Positions 39,904-48,873 of a stretch of DNA of 64,000 bases are shown one piece after another. Position numbers and translations under genes: made by a program. The notes under the pieces were generated by a model. It made no database searches. It was given only the letters and a program-made list of their open reading frames with translations, and had not been told where the DNA came from. This stretch comes from CAVQZA01 sp963718355 (GTDB taxonomy: Bacteria; Actinomycetota; Thermoleophilia; Gaiellales; Gaiellaceae), in assembly GCA_963718355.1 (NCBI GenBank), contig CAVQZA010000004.1, positions 434,001-498,000 on the forward strand, in the 5' to 3' direction. Each line of letters starts with the position of its first letter. The first letter of the stretch is position 1.

Positions 39904-41787
39904 CTAGCCGGCGACGACGCGGAGCCGCGCGCCACGGCGGCGGCGGAACGAGAGCACGACCCGCCGGATCGTCTCGCGGATCGGCCCGCGCGGCGGGCGC
40001 TCCGCTGAGCTCGGATACGGCGCGTACCGGCCCGCGGCAAGCGCGGTCAGCTGCCAGCCGACCGCGAGCCACCCGAGCCCGACCAAGACGGTCGCGGGCG
40101 AGACGAAGCCGACGACGACGAGCTCCGTCAGGTACCAGGGCGCGTCGAGACCGAGGCCGTAGTGGAGCGCGAACCAGCCGAGGAGCACGACCGGGCCAAC
40201 GAGACCGATCGCGAGCACGCCGAGCCTCGCCCAGAGCTTCGACGCGTGCGCGCTTGGCAACCACAGCCATGCGTGGAGCGACGGCAGGAGAAAGAGGAGC
40301 GTGAACGGATTCGTGGCGACGGTCAGCAGGGCTACGAGGCCGAGCGCGAGCAACGCGCCGGTGTGGCCGGCGAGCTCCTCCTCCGGCCGCGCTCGCCGAC
40401 GCGGAGCCAGGCGCACCCGCACTACGAGCCAGGCGACGAACGCGAAGACGCCGATCACCGCGAGCGGGAAGATCGCCCAGTTCCGCGCCGCCGACGTCTC
40501 CGGATTGACCGGGAGCGGCACACCGCGCGGGAAGGCGCCGACGACTACGAGGAAGGTGAATACAGCGGCGAGGAACAGCCAGAACCCGACGCGGCTGCGC
40601 AGGCTGCGAAGCGCCGGCGCGAGGGTCACGCGCCGGCGCCGGCAGTGAGCGAAGAGGTCGACCGTGGCGACGAGAAACGGCAGCAACATCGCCACGAGTA
40701 CGAGCTCGATCGCCCAGCCGCGCACGATCCGCTGGCCGAGGTAGATGTAGCTAGTCGTCCCCTGTGCGAGGTCGAGCCCCTGGTCGAGGGAGCCGAGGAG
40801 CTGCTGCGTCGAGCGACCGATCGCTGCGAGGCGAGTGCCGTTCAGGTGGTCCGGCGTGTCGCCGAGAGCCGGCGGCCCGCGGTCGCCGGCGGTCGTGATC
40901 GTCACCGCCGGAATCCCCCGCGCCAGCACGGGCCCTTGCTCGTAGAGCGAGTACGGGAACGCCAGCGTCAAGAGCTGCTGCCAGGCGGGCGCTCGCCCGG
41001 GCGGGAGCCCCGTCTGCTCCGCGATCCGCGCGGACGCGGTCTGCACGAGCGAGTCGGCCGGCGAGCGAGGCGTGTTCGCCGCGATCTGGAGCCGCGGCGG
41101 CCCGTTCCCGGCGATCGCATCGAGGTCGACGAGCGCGAACGCGCCGTGCCGGTACGGAGAGGAGGCCGCGAACTGGTTCGCGCCGATCCCGCCGAACGCG
41201 CCGCCGTCGGTGGAGAGGAAGACGAGCGTGTGAGCCGGTCGCACCGGGGCGGGCGACGACGGGCTCGCGAGCGGCGTCTGCGCGTACGAGCGAGCGAGCT
41301 CGATCAGCGCTGCGGTGCCGGATGCGTTGTCGTTAGCGCCCGCGCCAATGCCGAGGTTGTCGCGGTGCGCCGCGATCACAATCTCCTCCTGTGACTGGCC
41401 GGGAACGATCGTGACGAGGTTCTGGAACTCCTTCGTGCCGCGGCCCGGGATGGTGGCGCGGAAGCGCTCGACCTCCGTGGTGAGCCCGTACGGCGAGAGC
41501 TGCGCCTTGTACCAGTCGGCCGCAGCTGCCGCGCCGGGCGACCCGGGTGAGCGGTCCGGGTAGCTCGACGCGAACTCCTGCGCGAGCTCCAGCGCCGAGC
41601 GCGAATTGAACGCCGGCGGGAGCGAGGGCGCCGGCAGCGGCACCGGGCGTGCGACCGTGAACGCGGCCAGCAGCAGCGGCAGGCTGACCAGCAGCCAGGT
41701 GCCGCGGTACAGGCGGCCGTTGACGGGCCGCTCGAGCGAGCCTCGGCGCGGCCGCCGGCGCCGCGACCGGGGTGGGACGACAGCCAT
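39904..41787 (-). CDS. M28-family zinc peptidase fused to a multi-pass membrane domain
   Basis: 627 residues. After a basic N-terminus and one membrane helix (about 28-46), an M28 aminopeptidase-like domain spans about 65-330. It shows VIAAHRDNLGIGAGANDNASG, with His and Asp metal ligands. FLSTDGGAFGGIGANQF stands where EExGLxGS would be, so one Glu pair is altered. About seven membrane helices fill 350-590. The architecture resembles Fxna/ERMP1-like membrane M28 proteins. The substrate is unknown, and because of the altered motif activity is uncertain. Confidence 0.82.
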   Translation of the reverse strand: MAVVPPRSRRRRPRRGSLERPVNGRLYRGTWLLVSLPLLLAAFTVARPVPLPAPSLPPAFNSRSALELAQEFASSYPDRSPGSPGAAAAADWYKAQLSPYGLTTEVERFRATIPGRGTKEFQNLVTIVPGQSQEEIVIAAHRDNLGIGAGANDNASGTAALIELARSYAQTPLASPSSPAPVRPAHTLVFLSTDGGAFGGIGANQFAASSPYRHGAFALVDLDAIAGNGPPRLQIAANTPRSPADSLVQTASARIAEQTGLPPGRAPAWQQLLTLAFPYSLYEQGPVLARGIPAVTITTAGDRGPPALGDTPDHLNGTRLAAIGRSTQQLLGSLDQGLDLAQGTTSYIYLGQRIVRGWAIELVLVAMLLPFLVATVDLFAHCRRRRVTLAPALRSLRSRVGFWLFLAAVFTFLVVVGAFPRGVPLPVNPETSAARNWAIFPLAVIGVFAFVAWLVVRVRLAPRRRARPEEELAGHTGALLALGLVALLTVATNPFTLLFLLPSLHAWLWLPSAHASKLWARLGVLAIGLVGPVVLLGWFALHYGLGLDAPWYLTELVVVGFVSPATVLVGLGWLAVGWQLTALAAGRYAPYPSSAERPPRGPIRETIRRVVLSFRRRRGARLRVVAG

Positions 41788-41794
41788 GGCTGGC

Positions 41795-41801
41795 TATAGT
41801 A
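41795..41801. promoter_or_regulatory. Candidate bidirectional promoter core between the M28 gene and the response regulator
   Basis: TATAGT (41795-41800, plus) overlaps TACTAT (41801-41796, minus). The minus box lies 8 nt before the M28 ATG; the plus box would give the regulator an mRNA leader of about 33 nt. Confidence 0.5.
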
Positions 41802-41839
41802 GGGCCGCCGGACCGGCCCTTGCCCGTCCGTCCGTCCTC

Positions 41840-42538
41840 ATGCCCGACGCCTCGACCATCCTGCTCGTCGACGACGAGGACTCGATCCAGAAGCTCCTCG
41901 CGTACCCGCTCGAACACGAGGGGTACAAGGTCGTGCAGGCATGGGACGGCGAGGAGGCGCTGGCCCTGTTCGCGGCCGAGCCGGTCGACCTCGTCGTGCT
42001 CGACATCATGCTGCCGAAGCTCGACGGGCTCGAGGTCTGCAAGCGGATCCGCGCCACGAGCCAGGTGCCGATCATCATGCTCACGGCCCGCGACGACGAG
42101 TTCGACAAGGTGCTGGGGCTCGAGCTCGGCGCCGACGACTACATCACGAAGCCGTTCTCGATCCGCGAGTTCCGCAGCCGCGTCCGGGCGCTCCTCCGCC
42201 GTGCCGGAACCCAGCGCACGCAGGGCGAGCCGGGCGAGCTGATCGTCACCGAAGGGTTGACGATCGATCTCGGTCGCCGTGCCGTGGAGGTCGAGGAGCG
42301 CGCCGTGCAGCTGACCTACGTCGAGTTCGAGCTCCTGCGCACAATGGCGGCGCACCCCGGCCGCGTCTACAGCCGCCAAATGCTGCTCGAGTCGCTCTGG
42401 GGCAGCTCCGACTACCGCGATCCGCGCACGATCGACGTGCACGTCCGCCACCTGCGCGAGAAGCTCGAGAGCGACCCGAAGGAGCCCGAGCTGATCTTCA
42501 CCGTGCGCGGCGTCGGCTACCGCTTCCGCGAGCGATGA
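41840..42538 (+). CDS. OmpR/PhoB-family response regulator
   Basis: 232 residues. The receiver domain (5-118) has DDED near residue 11, the phospho-acceptor Asp55 in VVLDIMLPKLDG, and Lys in YITKPFSIREF. The C-terminal winged helix (about 130-230) has VEFELLRTMAAHPGRVYSR and the recognition region RTIDVHVRHLREKLE. It regulates transcription when phosphorylated by the adjacent kinase, with which it overlaps by ATGA. Targets are unknown; the htrA gene downstream is a plausible member of its stress regulon. Confidence 0.94.
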   Translation: MPDASTILLVDDEDSIQKLLAYPLEHEGYKVVQAWDGEEALALFAAEPVDLVVLDIMLPKLDGLEVCKRIRATSQVPIIMLTARDDEFDKVLGLELGADDYITKPFSIREFRSRVRALLRRAGTQRTQGEPGELIVTEGLTIDLGRRAVEVEERAVQLTYVEFELLRTMAAHPGRVYSRQMLLESLWGSSDYRDPRTIDVHVRHLREKLESDPKEPELIFTVRGVGYRFRER

Positions 42539-43962
42539 ACCCGTTCCGCAGCGTCGGCGCGCGGCTCACGCTCGCCCTTGCGCTCCTCGTCGCAGGCGCG
42601 CTCGGCGTCGTCTACGCGGTCGTCGTACCGTCGCTCGAACGGAACCTGATCGGCACCAAGGTCACGCAGCTTCGGCACGCCGCGCCGGCCGTCTCGCGCC
42701 AGCTGCCGAGCCCCAATGCGCCGCCGGCGGCCTGGGCTGACGCGCTCGAGACCGTCTCCGCGAGCGCGAACGCCCGCGTCACCTACTTCCAGGTACTGAC
42801 CGCGAATCCGCCCTCGCTGACTGTCTTCCAGGACTCGAACGGCGTCACCTCGTCCGACATCCAGAACGACGCCATCGCGCGGAAGGCGTTCGCGACCCAG
42901 AAACCGGCTACCGGCACGGTGACGCGAAACGAGGCGCGCTGGGCGGAGGCTGCGCTGCCGGTCGGGAACTACGTGTTGTTGCTCTCGGCGCCGCTCCACG
43001 ACTCGCTCGGGAACGTCAATCTCGTACGGCGGCGCGTCCTCGCCGCGGGTCTGCTTGCGCTGCTCGCGGCGCTTGCGATCGGGTACGGCGCCGCGACGGT
43101 GTTCGCGCGCCGGATCCGGCGGCTCGAGCGCGCGGCCGAGCGGATCGCGGACGGCGACTTCGGCGAGCCGGTCGACGTCAGCGGCAGCGACGAGCTGGCT
43201 GAGCTGGCCGTGGCGTTCGAACGGATGCGCGTGCAGCTCGCCCAGCTCGACAGCGCGCGGCGAGCGTTCATCGCGAACGCCTCGCACGAGCTCCGAACTC
43301 CGATCTTCTCGCTCGCCGGCTTCCTCGAGCTGCTCGCAGACGAGGACCTGGACGAGCCGACTCGTCGCGAGTTTCTCGGCACCATGCGTGGCCAGGTCGA
43401 TCGCCTCTCGAAGCTGACCGTCGACCTGCTTGATCTCTCGCGGCTCGACGCCGGCCGTCTCCGCGTCGAGCGGGAGCCCGTGGATGTCGCCCGGCTCGCG
43501 CGGGATCTCGCCGGCGAGTTCGCCGCGGTCGCGCAGACGGGCGGCCATCCGCTCGAGACCGTGCTCGAGGGCGAGACGCTCGCGCTGGCCGATCAGCAGC
43601 GCGCGCTCCAGATCGGGCGGATCCTGATCGAGAACGCGCTGGTGCACACGCCTGCGGGGACACGCGTGACCGTGCGCGCCGCGACGCAGCCCGGAGCAGT
43701 GGTGCTCTCCGTCGAGGACGAGGGCGCGGGGATCCCGGCCGAGGCGGCGGAGCGCGTGTTCGAGCGCTTCTACCGCGCGGATGGGCCGCGCGCGGCGGGC
43801 AGTGGGCTCGGCCTCGCGATTGCCAGCGAGCTCGCAACCCTGATGGGAGGCCGGATCGAGCTCGAGTCGCGGCCCGGCCTGACCTCCTTCCGGCTCGTGC
43901 TCGACCCCGCCCCGGGCGCCGCTCCGTTTTCACGTGAAAACGAGCCGGCGGCCGTGGCCTAG
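42535..43962 (+). CDS. Sensor histidine kinase partner of the response regulator
   Basis: 475 residues. TM1 is at about 8-30, an extracytoplasmic sensor domain at about 31-165, and TM2 at about 168-190. A HAMP domain follows (RRIRRLERAAERIADGDFG). The phospho-acceptor His is at about 250 in ANASHELRTPIFSLAGF. The ATPase has an N box (ILIENALVHTP), a G1 box (VEDEGAGIP) and a G2 box (GSGLGLAIASEL). The signal is not predictable. It is encoded with the regulator and 34 nt upstream of an HtrA protease gene. Confidence 0.93.
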   Translation: MNPFRSVGARLTLALALLVAGALGVVYAVVVPSLERNLIGTKVTQLRHAAPAVSRQLPSPNAPPAAWADALETVSASANARVTYFQVLTANPPSLTVFQDSNGVTSSDIQNDAIARKAFATQKPATGTVTRNEARWAEAALPVGNYVLLLSAPLHDSLGNVNLVRRRVLAAGLLALLAALAIGYGAATVFARRIRRLERAAERIADGDFGEPVDVSGSDELAELAVAFERMRVQLAQLDSARRAFIANASHELRTPIFSLAGFLELLADEDLDEPTRREFLGTMRGQVDRLSKLTVDLLDLSRLDAGRLRVEREPVDVARLARDLAGEFAAVAQTGGHPLETVLEGETLALADQQRALQIGRILIENALVHTPAGTRVTVRAATQPGAVVLSVEDEGAGIPAEAAERVFERFYRADGPRAAGSGLGLAIASELATLMGGRIELESRPGLTSFRLVLDPAPGAAPFSRENEPAAVA

Positions 43963-43981
43963 ACGGCGACCGAACCGTCGC

Positions 43982-43987
43982 TACAGT
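43982..43987 (+). promoter_or_regulatory. Candidate -10 box (TACAGT) of htrA
   Basis: TACAGT lies 9 nt before the htrA ATG in the 34-bp gap after the kinase gene. It could give htrA its own very short-leader transcript in addition to readthrough. Confidence 0.4.
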
Positions 43988-43996
43988 GAGGCGACG

Positions 43997-45184
43997 ATGC
44001 GCCGTGCCCATCTCCTTCCCGTCGTCCTCGTCGCGGCCGCCGCCGGCGCTGCTGCCGCACTCGGGATCGGGCTGCTCACCGGTGGCTTCGGGAGGCGCAC
44101 CGAGACGGTTGTCCTGCCTGCCGCGACGGCCTCAGGAATCCCGGCTCCGGCCTCGGCGACCCTGCGCGCAGGGACGTTCGACGCCGCGGCCGTCTACGCG
44201 CGCCGCTCGGCGGGCGTCGTCACGATCTTCGCGTACTTCGGCAAGGCCGGCGCGCCCGGCAGCCAGGCCGCGCAGGGCTCGGGCTTCGTCGTCGGTACGG
44301 ACGGCACGATCCTCACCAACTCGCACGTGATCACGAACGCCGGCGAAGGCGCCCCGGTCGCCGCGGCCGACCGGCTCTACGTCGAGTTTCGCGACCACGA
44401 CCGGGTTCCGGCAAAGGTCGTCGGCTGGGACATCTACGACGACGTCGGCGTCGTCAAGGTCGACCCGAGGGCGCACGCGCTGCAGCCCGTGCCGCTCGGC
44501 AACTCGTCGCGCGTCGTCGTCGGCCAGCCCGTCGCGGCGATCGGCAGTCCGTTCGGCAACGAGGACTCGCTCGCGGTCGGGGTCGTCTCGGCGGTGCACC
44601 GCTCGATCTCGTCGCTCACCTCCAACTACCAGCTGAGCGACGCGATCCAGACCGACGCGCCGATCAACCACGGCAACTCAGGCGGGCCGCTCTTCGACGG
44701 CAGCGGCGCGGTGATCGGGATCAACGCCCAGATCCGCACCGAGTCGAACGGAGGCGCCGACGGCGTCGGCTTTGCGGTGCCGATCGACTCCGCGCGCCGG
44801 TCTTTGCAGCAGCTGCTCGTGCACGGGCGCGTCGCCTACGCCTTCATGGGGATCACCTCCGAGACGCTCACGCCCACTCTCGCGCGTCACCTCGGCTACG
44901 CCGTCGCGCGGGGCGCTGCCGTCGACACCGTGCGCCTCGGCGGTCCGGGTGCGAAGGCCGGAATCCAAGGCGGGAACACGGATGTGGAGTTTCTCGACAC
45001 GCCGTTCACGCGCGGCGGCGACGTGATCGTCGCGATCGGCGGGATCCCGGTCACGAGCGCCGACGATGTCGTGCGGATCGTGAGCGAGCGCCTGCTGCCC
45101 GGCCAGACCGTCACCGTCACGGTCGTTCGCGGCGTCAAGCGGCTGAAACTGCCGGTGACGTTGACCGAGCGCCCGTCCCGGTGA
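43997..45184 (+). CDS. HtrA/DegP-like serine protease with PDZ domain
   Basis: 395 residues. An N-terminal membrane anchor or signal (about 5-27) is followed by a trypsin-like domain. The triad is His110 (TNSHVITN), Asp149 (YDDVGVVKV) and Ser228 (HGNSGGPLF). A C-terminal PDZ domain (about 295-390, with GGDVIVAIGGIPVTSADDV) completes it. It should act in the envelope as a quality-control protease. The ATG at 43997 gives a good signal; an ATG at 43934 would lie inside the kinase gene. Its end overlaps the phosphatase gene (GTGA). Confidence 0.94.
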   Translation: MRRAHLLPVVLVAAAAGAAAALGIGLLTGGFGRRTETVVLPAATASGIPAPASATLRAGTFDAAAVYARRSAGVVTIFAYFGKAGAPGSQAAQGSGFVVGTDGTILTNSHVITNAGEGAPVAAADRLYVEFRDHDRVPAKVVGWDIYDDVGVVKVDPRAHALQPVPLGNSSRVVVGQPVAAIGSPFGNEDSLAVGVVSAVHRSISSLTSNYQLSDAIQTDAPINHGNSGGPLFDGSGAVIGINAQIRTESNGGADGVGFAVPIDSARRSLQQLLVHGRVAYAFMGITSETLTPTLARHLGYAVARGAAVDTVRLGGPGAKAGIQGGNTDVEFLDTPFTRGGDVIVAIGGIPVTSADDVVRIVSERLLPGQTVTVTVVRGVKRLKLPVTLTERPSR

Positions 45185-46128
45185 GCACAGTCGACATCGA
45201 AGCCCTCTGCGTCGATCTCGCCCGGCGGCTGCGCGAGGCGGTGCTGCCCGCACTCGGCTCGCACGCGGCGCGCGCGCATTCCGGCGCGTCGGCGCACGGC
45301 GACATCACGTTCGGCCTGGACGAGCTCGCGGAGGCCGAGCTGGAAACCTTCGCCGCCGAGACGCCGATTCCTCTGGCCGTGCTGTCGGAGGATCGCGGCG
45401 TGGTCGGCCCGGCCGACGCAGAGTGGCTGCTCGTCGTCGATCCCGTCGACGGAACCCGGCCTGCGCTGGCGGGCTTCGAGGGCGCGTGCGTCTCGATCGC
45501 GGCTGCTCCGAACACCGGAGCCCCGACCCTGGGCGACGTGCAGGTGGGCGTCGTGCTGGAGATCAAGACGGGGAGGAGCTTCGTCGCGCGCCGGGGAGGC
45601 GGCGTCAACGCCGACGACGTGCTCGCGCCCTCGGCCAACGAGGATCTCTCGCGCCTGTTCTGGGCCGCCGGCTACCGCGGCCGGCCCGCCGACGACCTCA
45701 CCGCGGTGATCGGGCCGCTGGTCGATCGCTCCTCGGTCGGCGGCGGCTACTTCGATCCGGGCAGCGCCGCGTTCATCCTCACGCGCGTCGCGACGGGCCA
45801 GTTGGACGCCTACGTCGACGTCGGCCCGCGGATCGTCGCGGAGCTTCCGGGCGCCGAGGCGCGGTTCCGTGCGCTCGGTGGCGGCGCGATCCTCTGCAAC
45901 CGCCCGTACGACCTGGCAGCGTCGCTGCTCGTGCTCCGCGAGCTCGGGCTTCCCGTCACGGACGCGTGGGGCCGTCCGCTCGAGGATGCACCGTTGCGAG
46001 GTGGGATCGTGTCGTGCCTCGCCGCCGCAAATGACGCACTGCATGCGGAGCTGCTCGCCGCGCTCGAAGGCCGTTTTGCTGAGCTCACAACCACGTCGTC
46101 CGGCGCATCCGAAAGTCTCTCCTCCTGA
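45181..46128 (+). CDS. Inositol monophosphatase-family phosphatase
   Basis: 315 residues. Metal-binding motifs of the Li-sensitive phosphatase superfamily are present: LSEDRG (the usual Glu-Glu is Glu-Asp) and LVVDPVDGTRPAL. The third site, usually WDxAA, is less clear; GQLDAYVDVGP and NRPYDLAASLLVL appear in that region. It could dephosphorylate inositol phosphate, fructose bisphosphate or a sugar phosphate. Its location between htrA and two trehalose genes hints at a sugar-phosphate substrate, but this is inference. The stop overlaps the next ATG (TGATG). Confidence 0.82.
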   Translation: MSTVDIEALCVDLARRLREAVLPALGSHAARAHSGASAHGDITFGLDELAEAELETFAAETPIPLAVLSEDRGVVGPADAEWLLVVDPVDGTRPALAGFEGACVSIAAAPNTGAPTLGDVQVGVVLEIKTGRSFVARRGGGVNADDVLAPSANEDLSRLFWAAGYRGRPADDLTAVIGPLVDRSSVGGGYFDPGSAAFILTRVATGQLDAYVDVGPRIVAELPGAEARFRALGGGAILCNRPYDLAASLLVLRELGLPVTDAWGRPLEDAPLRGGIVSCLAAANDALHAELLAALEGRFAELTTTSSGASESLSS

Positions 46129-47405
46129 TGCTGCAGCTCGTGAACGCTGGACGGAAGCACCTCGCCGACTACGGCTCGATCGCCGTGCGCGGCCTGATGG
46201 ACGAGATCAGGCAGCTCGCGGAGCCGCTCCAGGGCAAGCGCGTCGTGCATCTCTCGGCGACGGCGTTCGGCGGCGGCGTGGCCGAGATCAACTACACGCT
46301 CGTGCCGCTGATGGCCGATGCGGGCCTCGACGTGGAGTGGCGGATCATCGCCGGCGAGGAGGAGTTCTTCGACGTCACGAAGACGATCCACAACGCAATC
46401 CAGGGCAATCCGCAGGGCCTCACGCCCGAGCAGGAGGAGATCTTCGCGCGCTACAACGCCCAGAACGCGGCGAATTTCACCGACGACTACGACATCGTCG
46501 TCGTCCACGATCCGCAGCCCCTGGCGATGATCGACCACTTCCCGGACACGGCGGCGAAGTGGATCTGGCGTGGGCACATCGACTTCTCGACCCCGAACCA
46601 GCCGGTGATGGACTTCCTCGTGCCATCGCTCCGCCGCTACGACGCCGCGATCTTCCACCTGCGCGAGTACGTGCCGCGCGCCTCCGGGCTGCCCGAGTGC
46701 TTCATCTGGCCGCCGGCGATCGATCCGCTGGCGCCGAAGAACATGGCGCTGTCGCCTGAGGACGCGTCCTACATCGTCGATCAGTTCGGGATCGACGTGA
46801 CGAGGCCGCTTCTGACGCAGGTCTCGCGCTTCGACCCGTGGAAGGACCCGTCCGGGGTGATCGACGCGTATCGCGTGGTGAAGGCCGAGGTACCGGACGT
46901 GCAGCTCGCGCTCGTCGGCTCGATGGCGCACGACGACCCGGAAGGCTGGGACTTCTACAACCAGACCGTCGCGTATGCCGCGGACGATCCGGACATCCAC
47001 ATCCTCTCGAACCTCAACAACGTCGGCTCGGTCGAGGTCAATGCGTTCCAGGTGCACTCCGAGGTCGTGATCCAGAAGTCGATCAAGGAGGGCTTCGGGC
47101 TCACGGTGAGCGAGGCGCTGTGGAAGGGCTGCCCGACGGTGGCCGGCAACGTGGGCGGGATCCGCACCCAGATTCAGAACGGCGTGACCGGCTGGCTCGT
47201 CGACTCGTCCGAGGAGTGCGCAACGGCCTGTCTCGAGATCCTCAACGATCCCGCGGAGGGCAAGCGCCGCGCGCTCGCGGGCAAGGAATACGTCCGCGGC
47301 CACTTCCTCACGCCGCGCCTGCTGCGCGACTGGCTCGTCCTCTTCAACCGGCTGCTCGGCAACGACGTCGGCGAGCACGCGCTGGTCTCCGTCCCGCCCT
47401 CGTAG
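46128..47405 (+). CDS. treT: Trehalose glycosyltransferring synthase (TreT-like, GT4)
   Basis: 425 residues. The N-terminal block has LSATAFGGGVAEINYTLVPL and EEFFDVTKTIHNAIQG. The C-terminal donor domain has SRFDPWKDPSGVIDAYR, MAHDDPEGWDFYN and SIKEGFGLTVSEALWKGCPT. This pattern matches TreT, which makes trehalose directly from an NDP-glucose and glucose. It lies between the IMPase-family gene and a GT20 gene, so two different trehalose routes may be encoded side by side. Confidence 0.88.
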   Translation: MLQLVNAGRKHLADYGSIAVRGLMDEIRQLAEPLQGKRVVHLSATAFGGGVAEINYTLVPLMADAGLDVEWRIIAGEEEFFDVTKTIHNAIQGNPQGLTPEQEEIFARYNAQNAANFTDDYDIVVVHDPQPLAMIDHFPDTAAKWIWRGHIDFSTPNQPVMDFLVPSLRRYDAAIFHLREYVPRASGLPECFIWPPAIDPLAPKNMALSPEDASYIVDQFGIDVTRPLLTQVSRFDPWKDPSGVIDAYRVVKAEVPDVQLALVGSMAHDDPEGWDFYNQTVAYAADDPDIHILSNLNNVGSVEVNAFQVHSEVVIQKSIKEGFGLTVSEALWKGCPTVAGNVGGIRTQIQNGVTGWLVDSSEECATACLEILNDPAEGKRRALAGKEYVRGHFLTPRLLRDWLVLFNRLLGNDVGEHALVSVPPS

Positions 47406-47417
47406 ACTGCGTCGGGC

Positions 47418-48863
47418 GTGAGCGCCGATCGCCGCAAGCTGATCGTCGTCTCGAACCGCGGGCCTGCTTCGTTCGGGCGCGGCACGAGCGGTGAGCGCAC
47501 GGCCAGGCGCGGCGGCGGCGGGCTCGTCACCGCGCTGCGCAGCCTCGTCTCGCACCACGACGTGACCTGGATCGCGAGCGCGATCACGCCCGAGGATCAC
47601 GTCGTCGCGTCGGAGGGCCCGCTGGAGGAGACCGCGCTCGACGGCTCGCCCTACCGGCTTCGGCTCGTCGCGCACGAGGCGCCGGCCTACGACTGGTACT
47701 ACAACGTCGTCTCGAACCCGACGCTCTGGTTCGTCCAGCATTACCTCTGGGATCTGAAGTACTCGCCCGGCTGGGACCAGGGCCTGCATCGGGCCTGGCA
47801 CGAGGGCTATGTGCCGGTCAACCGTGCCTTTGCGGACGCGGTGCTCGAGGAGCTCGAGCGGGAGCCGGGCGCCACCGTCTTCTTCCACGACTACCACCTG
47901 TACCTCGCGCCTCGTTTCATCCGTGATGCGCTGCCCGACGCGCGGCTGGCGCATTTCGTCCACATCCCGTGGCCCCAGCCGGACTACTGGCGCGTGCTGC
48001 CCGAGGCGATCCGCCACTCCGTCCACGACGGCCTCCTCGCGAACGACGTCGTCGGCTTCCACACCTCGCGCTGGCGGCTCAGCTTCCTGCGCTCCAGCCA
48101 GGACATCGTCGGCGCGAAGACCGACAACGAGCGCGGAATCGCGCGGTATCGCGACCGCGAAGTGGTCGTCACCGCGCACCCGATCGCGCCCGATGCCTCG
48201 GAGTTCGACGAGCTCGCCGTCGATCCGCGCGTGCTCGAGGCCGAGCGTGCGATCGTCGAGCACCGGCCGGAGAAGCTCGTCGTCCGCGTCGACCGGACCG
48301 ATCCGTCGAAGAACATCGTTCGCGGCTTCCGCGCCTTCGAGCTCTACCTCGACGCGCACCCGGAGATGGCCGGCCGGGTCGGCATGCTGGCCTTGCTCGA
48401 CCCGTCTCGGCAGGACATTCCGGAGTACGCGGAGTACGTCGGCGCTATCCAGCGCGAGGCGCGGCGGGTGAACGACCGCTACGACGGCGCGATCGAGCTC
48501 GGGATGGAGGACGACTTCCCGCGCTCCGTCGCCGCGTACAAGCAGTACGACGTGCTGCTCGTCAACGCGATCTTCGACGGATTGAACCTCGTTGCGAAAG
48601 AGGCGCCGCTCGTCAATGCGCGAAACGGCGTTCTCGTCCTCTCCGAGAACACCGGCGCGCACGAGGAGCTCGGCGAGTGGGCGATCACCGTGAATCCGTT
48701 CGACGTCCAGGGGCAGGCCGACGCGATCCACCAGGCGCTCGAGCTGGACGAGGACGAGCGCTCGCGCCGGCTGCGCGCGATTCAGGCCCACGTGCGCGAG
48801 CATGACCTCGCAGAGTGGATCGCGGCCCAGCTCGCCGGCCTCGAAGTCGCTGTAAAGAACTAA
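47418..48863 (+). CDS. otsA: Trehalose-6-phosphate synthase-like GT20 enzyme
   Basis: 481 residues. The N-terminus KLIVVSNRGPASFGRG and the core VFFHDYHLYLAPRFIR, HFVHIPWPQPDYWR and VGFHTSRWRLSFLR belong to GT20. The C-terminal side has VRVDRTDPSKNIVRGFRAFE and LVNAIFDGLNLVAKEAPLVN. It transfers glucose from an NDP-glucose to a sugar phosphate. OtsA is the best call, but related GT20 enzymes make glucosylglycerol phosphate. No otsB phosphatase gene is adjacent. Start GTG, with TAGACT 9 nt upstream. Confidence 0.82.
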   Translation: MSADRRKLIVVSNRGPASFGRGTSGERTARRGGGGLVTALRSLVSHHDVTWIASAITPEDHVVASEGPLEETALDGSPYRLRLVAHEAPAYDWYYNVVSNPTLWFVQHYLWDLKYSPGWDQGLHRAWHEGYVPVNRAFADAVLEELEREPGATVFFHDYHLYLAPRFIRDALPDARLAHFVHIPWPQPDYWRVLPEAIRHSVHDGLLANDVVGFHTSRWRLSFLRSSQDIVGAKTDNERGIARYRDREVVVTAHPIAPDASEFDELAVDPRVLEAERAIVEHRPEKLVVRVDRTDPSKNIVRGFRAFELYLDAHPEMAGRVGMLALLDPSRQDIPEYAEYVGAIQREARRVNDRYDGAIELGMEDDFPRSVAAYKQYDVLLVNAIFDGLNLVAKEAPLVNARNGVLVLSENTGAHEELGEWAITVNPFDVQGQADAIHQALELDEDERSRRLRAIQAHVREHDLAEWIAAQLAGLEVAVKN

Positions 48864-48866
48864 GAT
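48861..48866 (+). promoter_or_regulatory. Leaderless-type -10 box (TAAGAT) of the ALDH-moaC unit
   Basis: TAAGAT starts at the GT20 stop codon (TAA) and ends 7 nt before the ALDH GTG, the spacing expected for leaderless initiation. Confidence 0.45.
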
Positions 48867-48873
48867 CGGCGGC

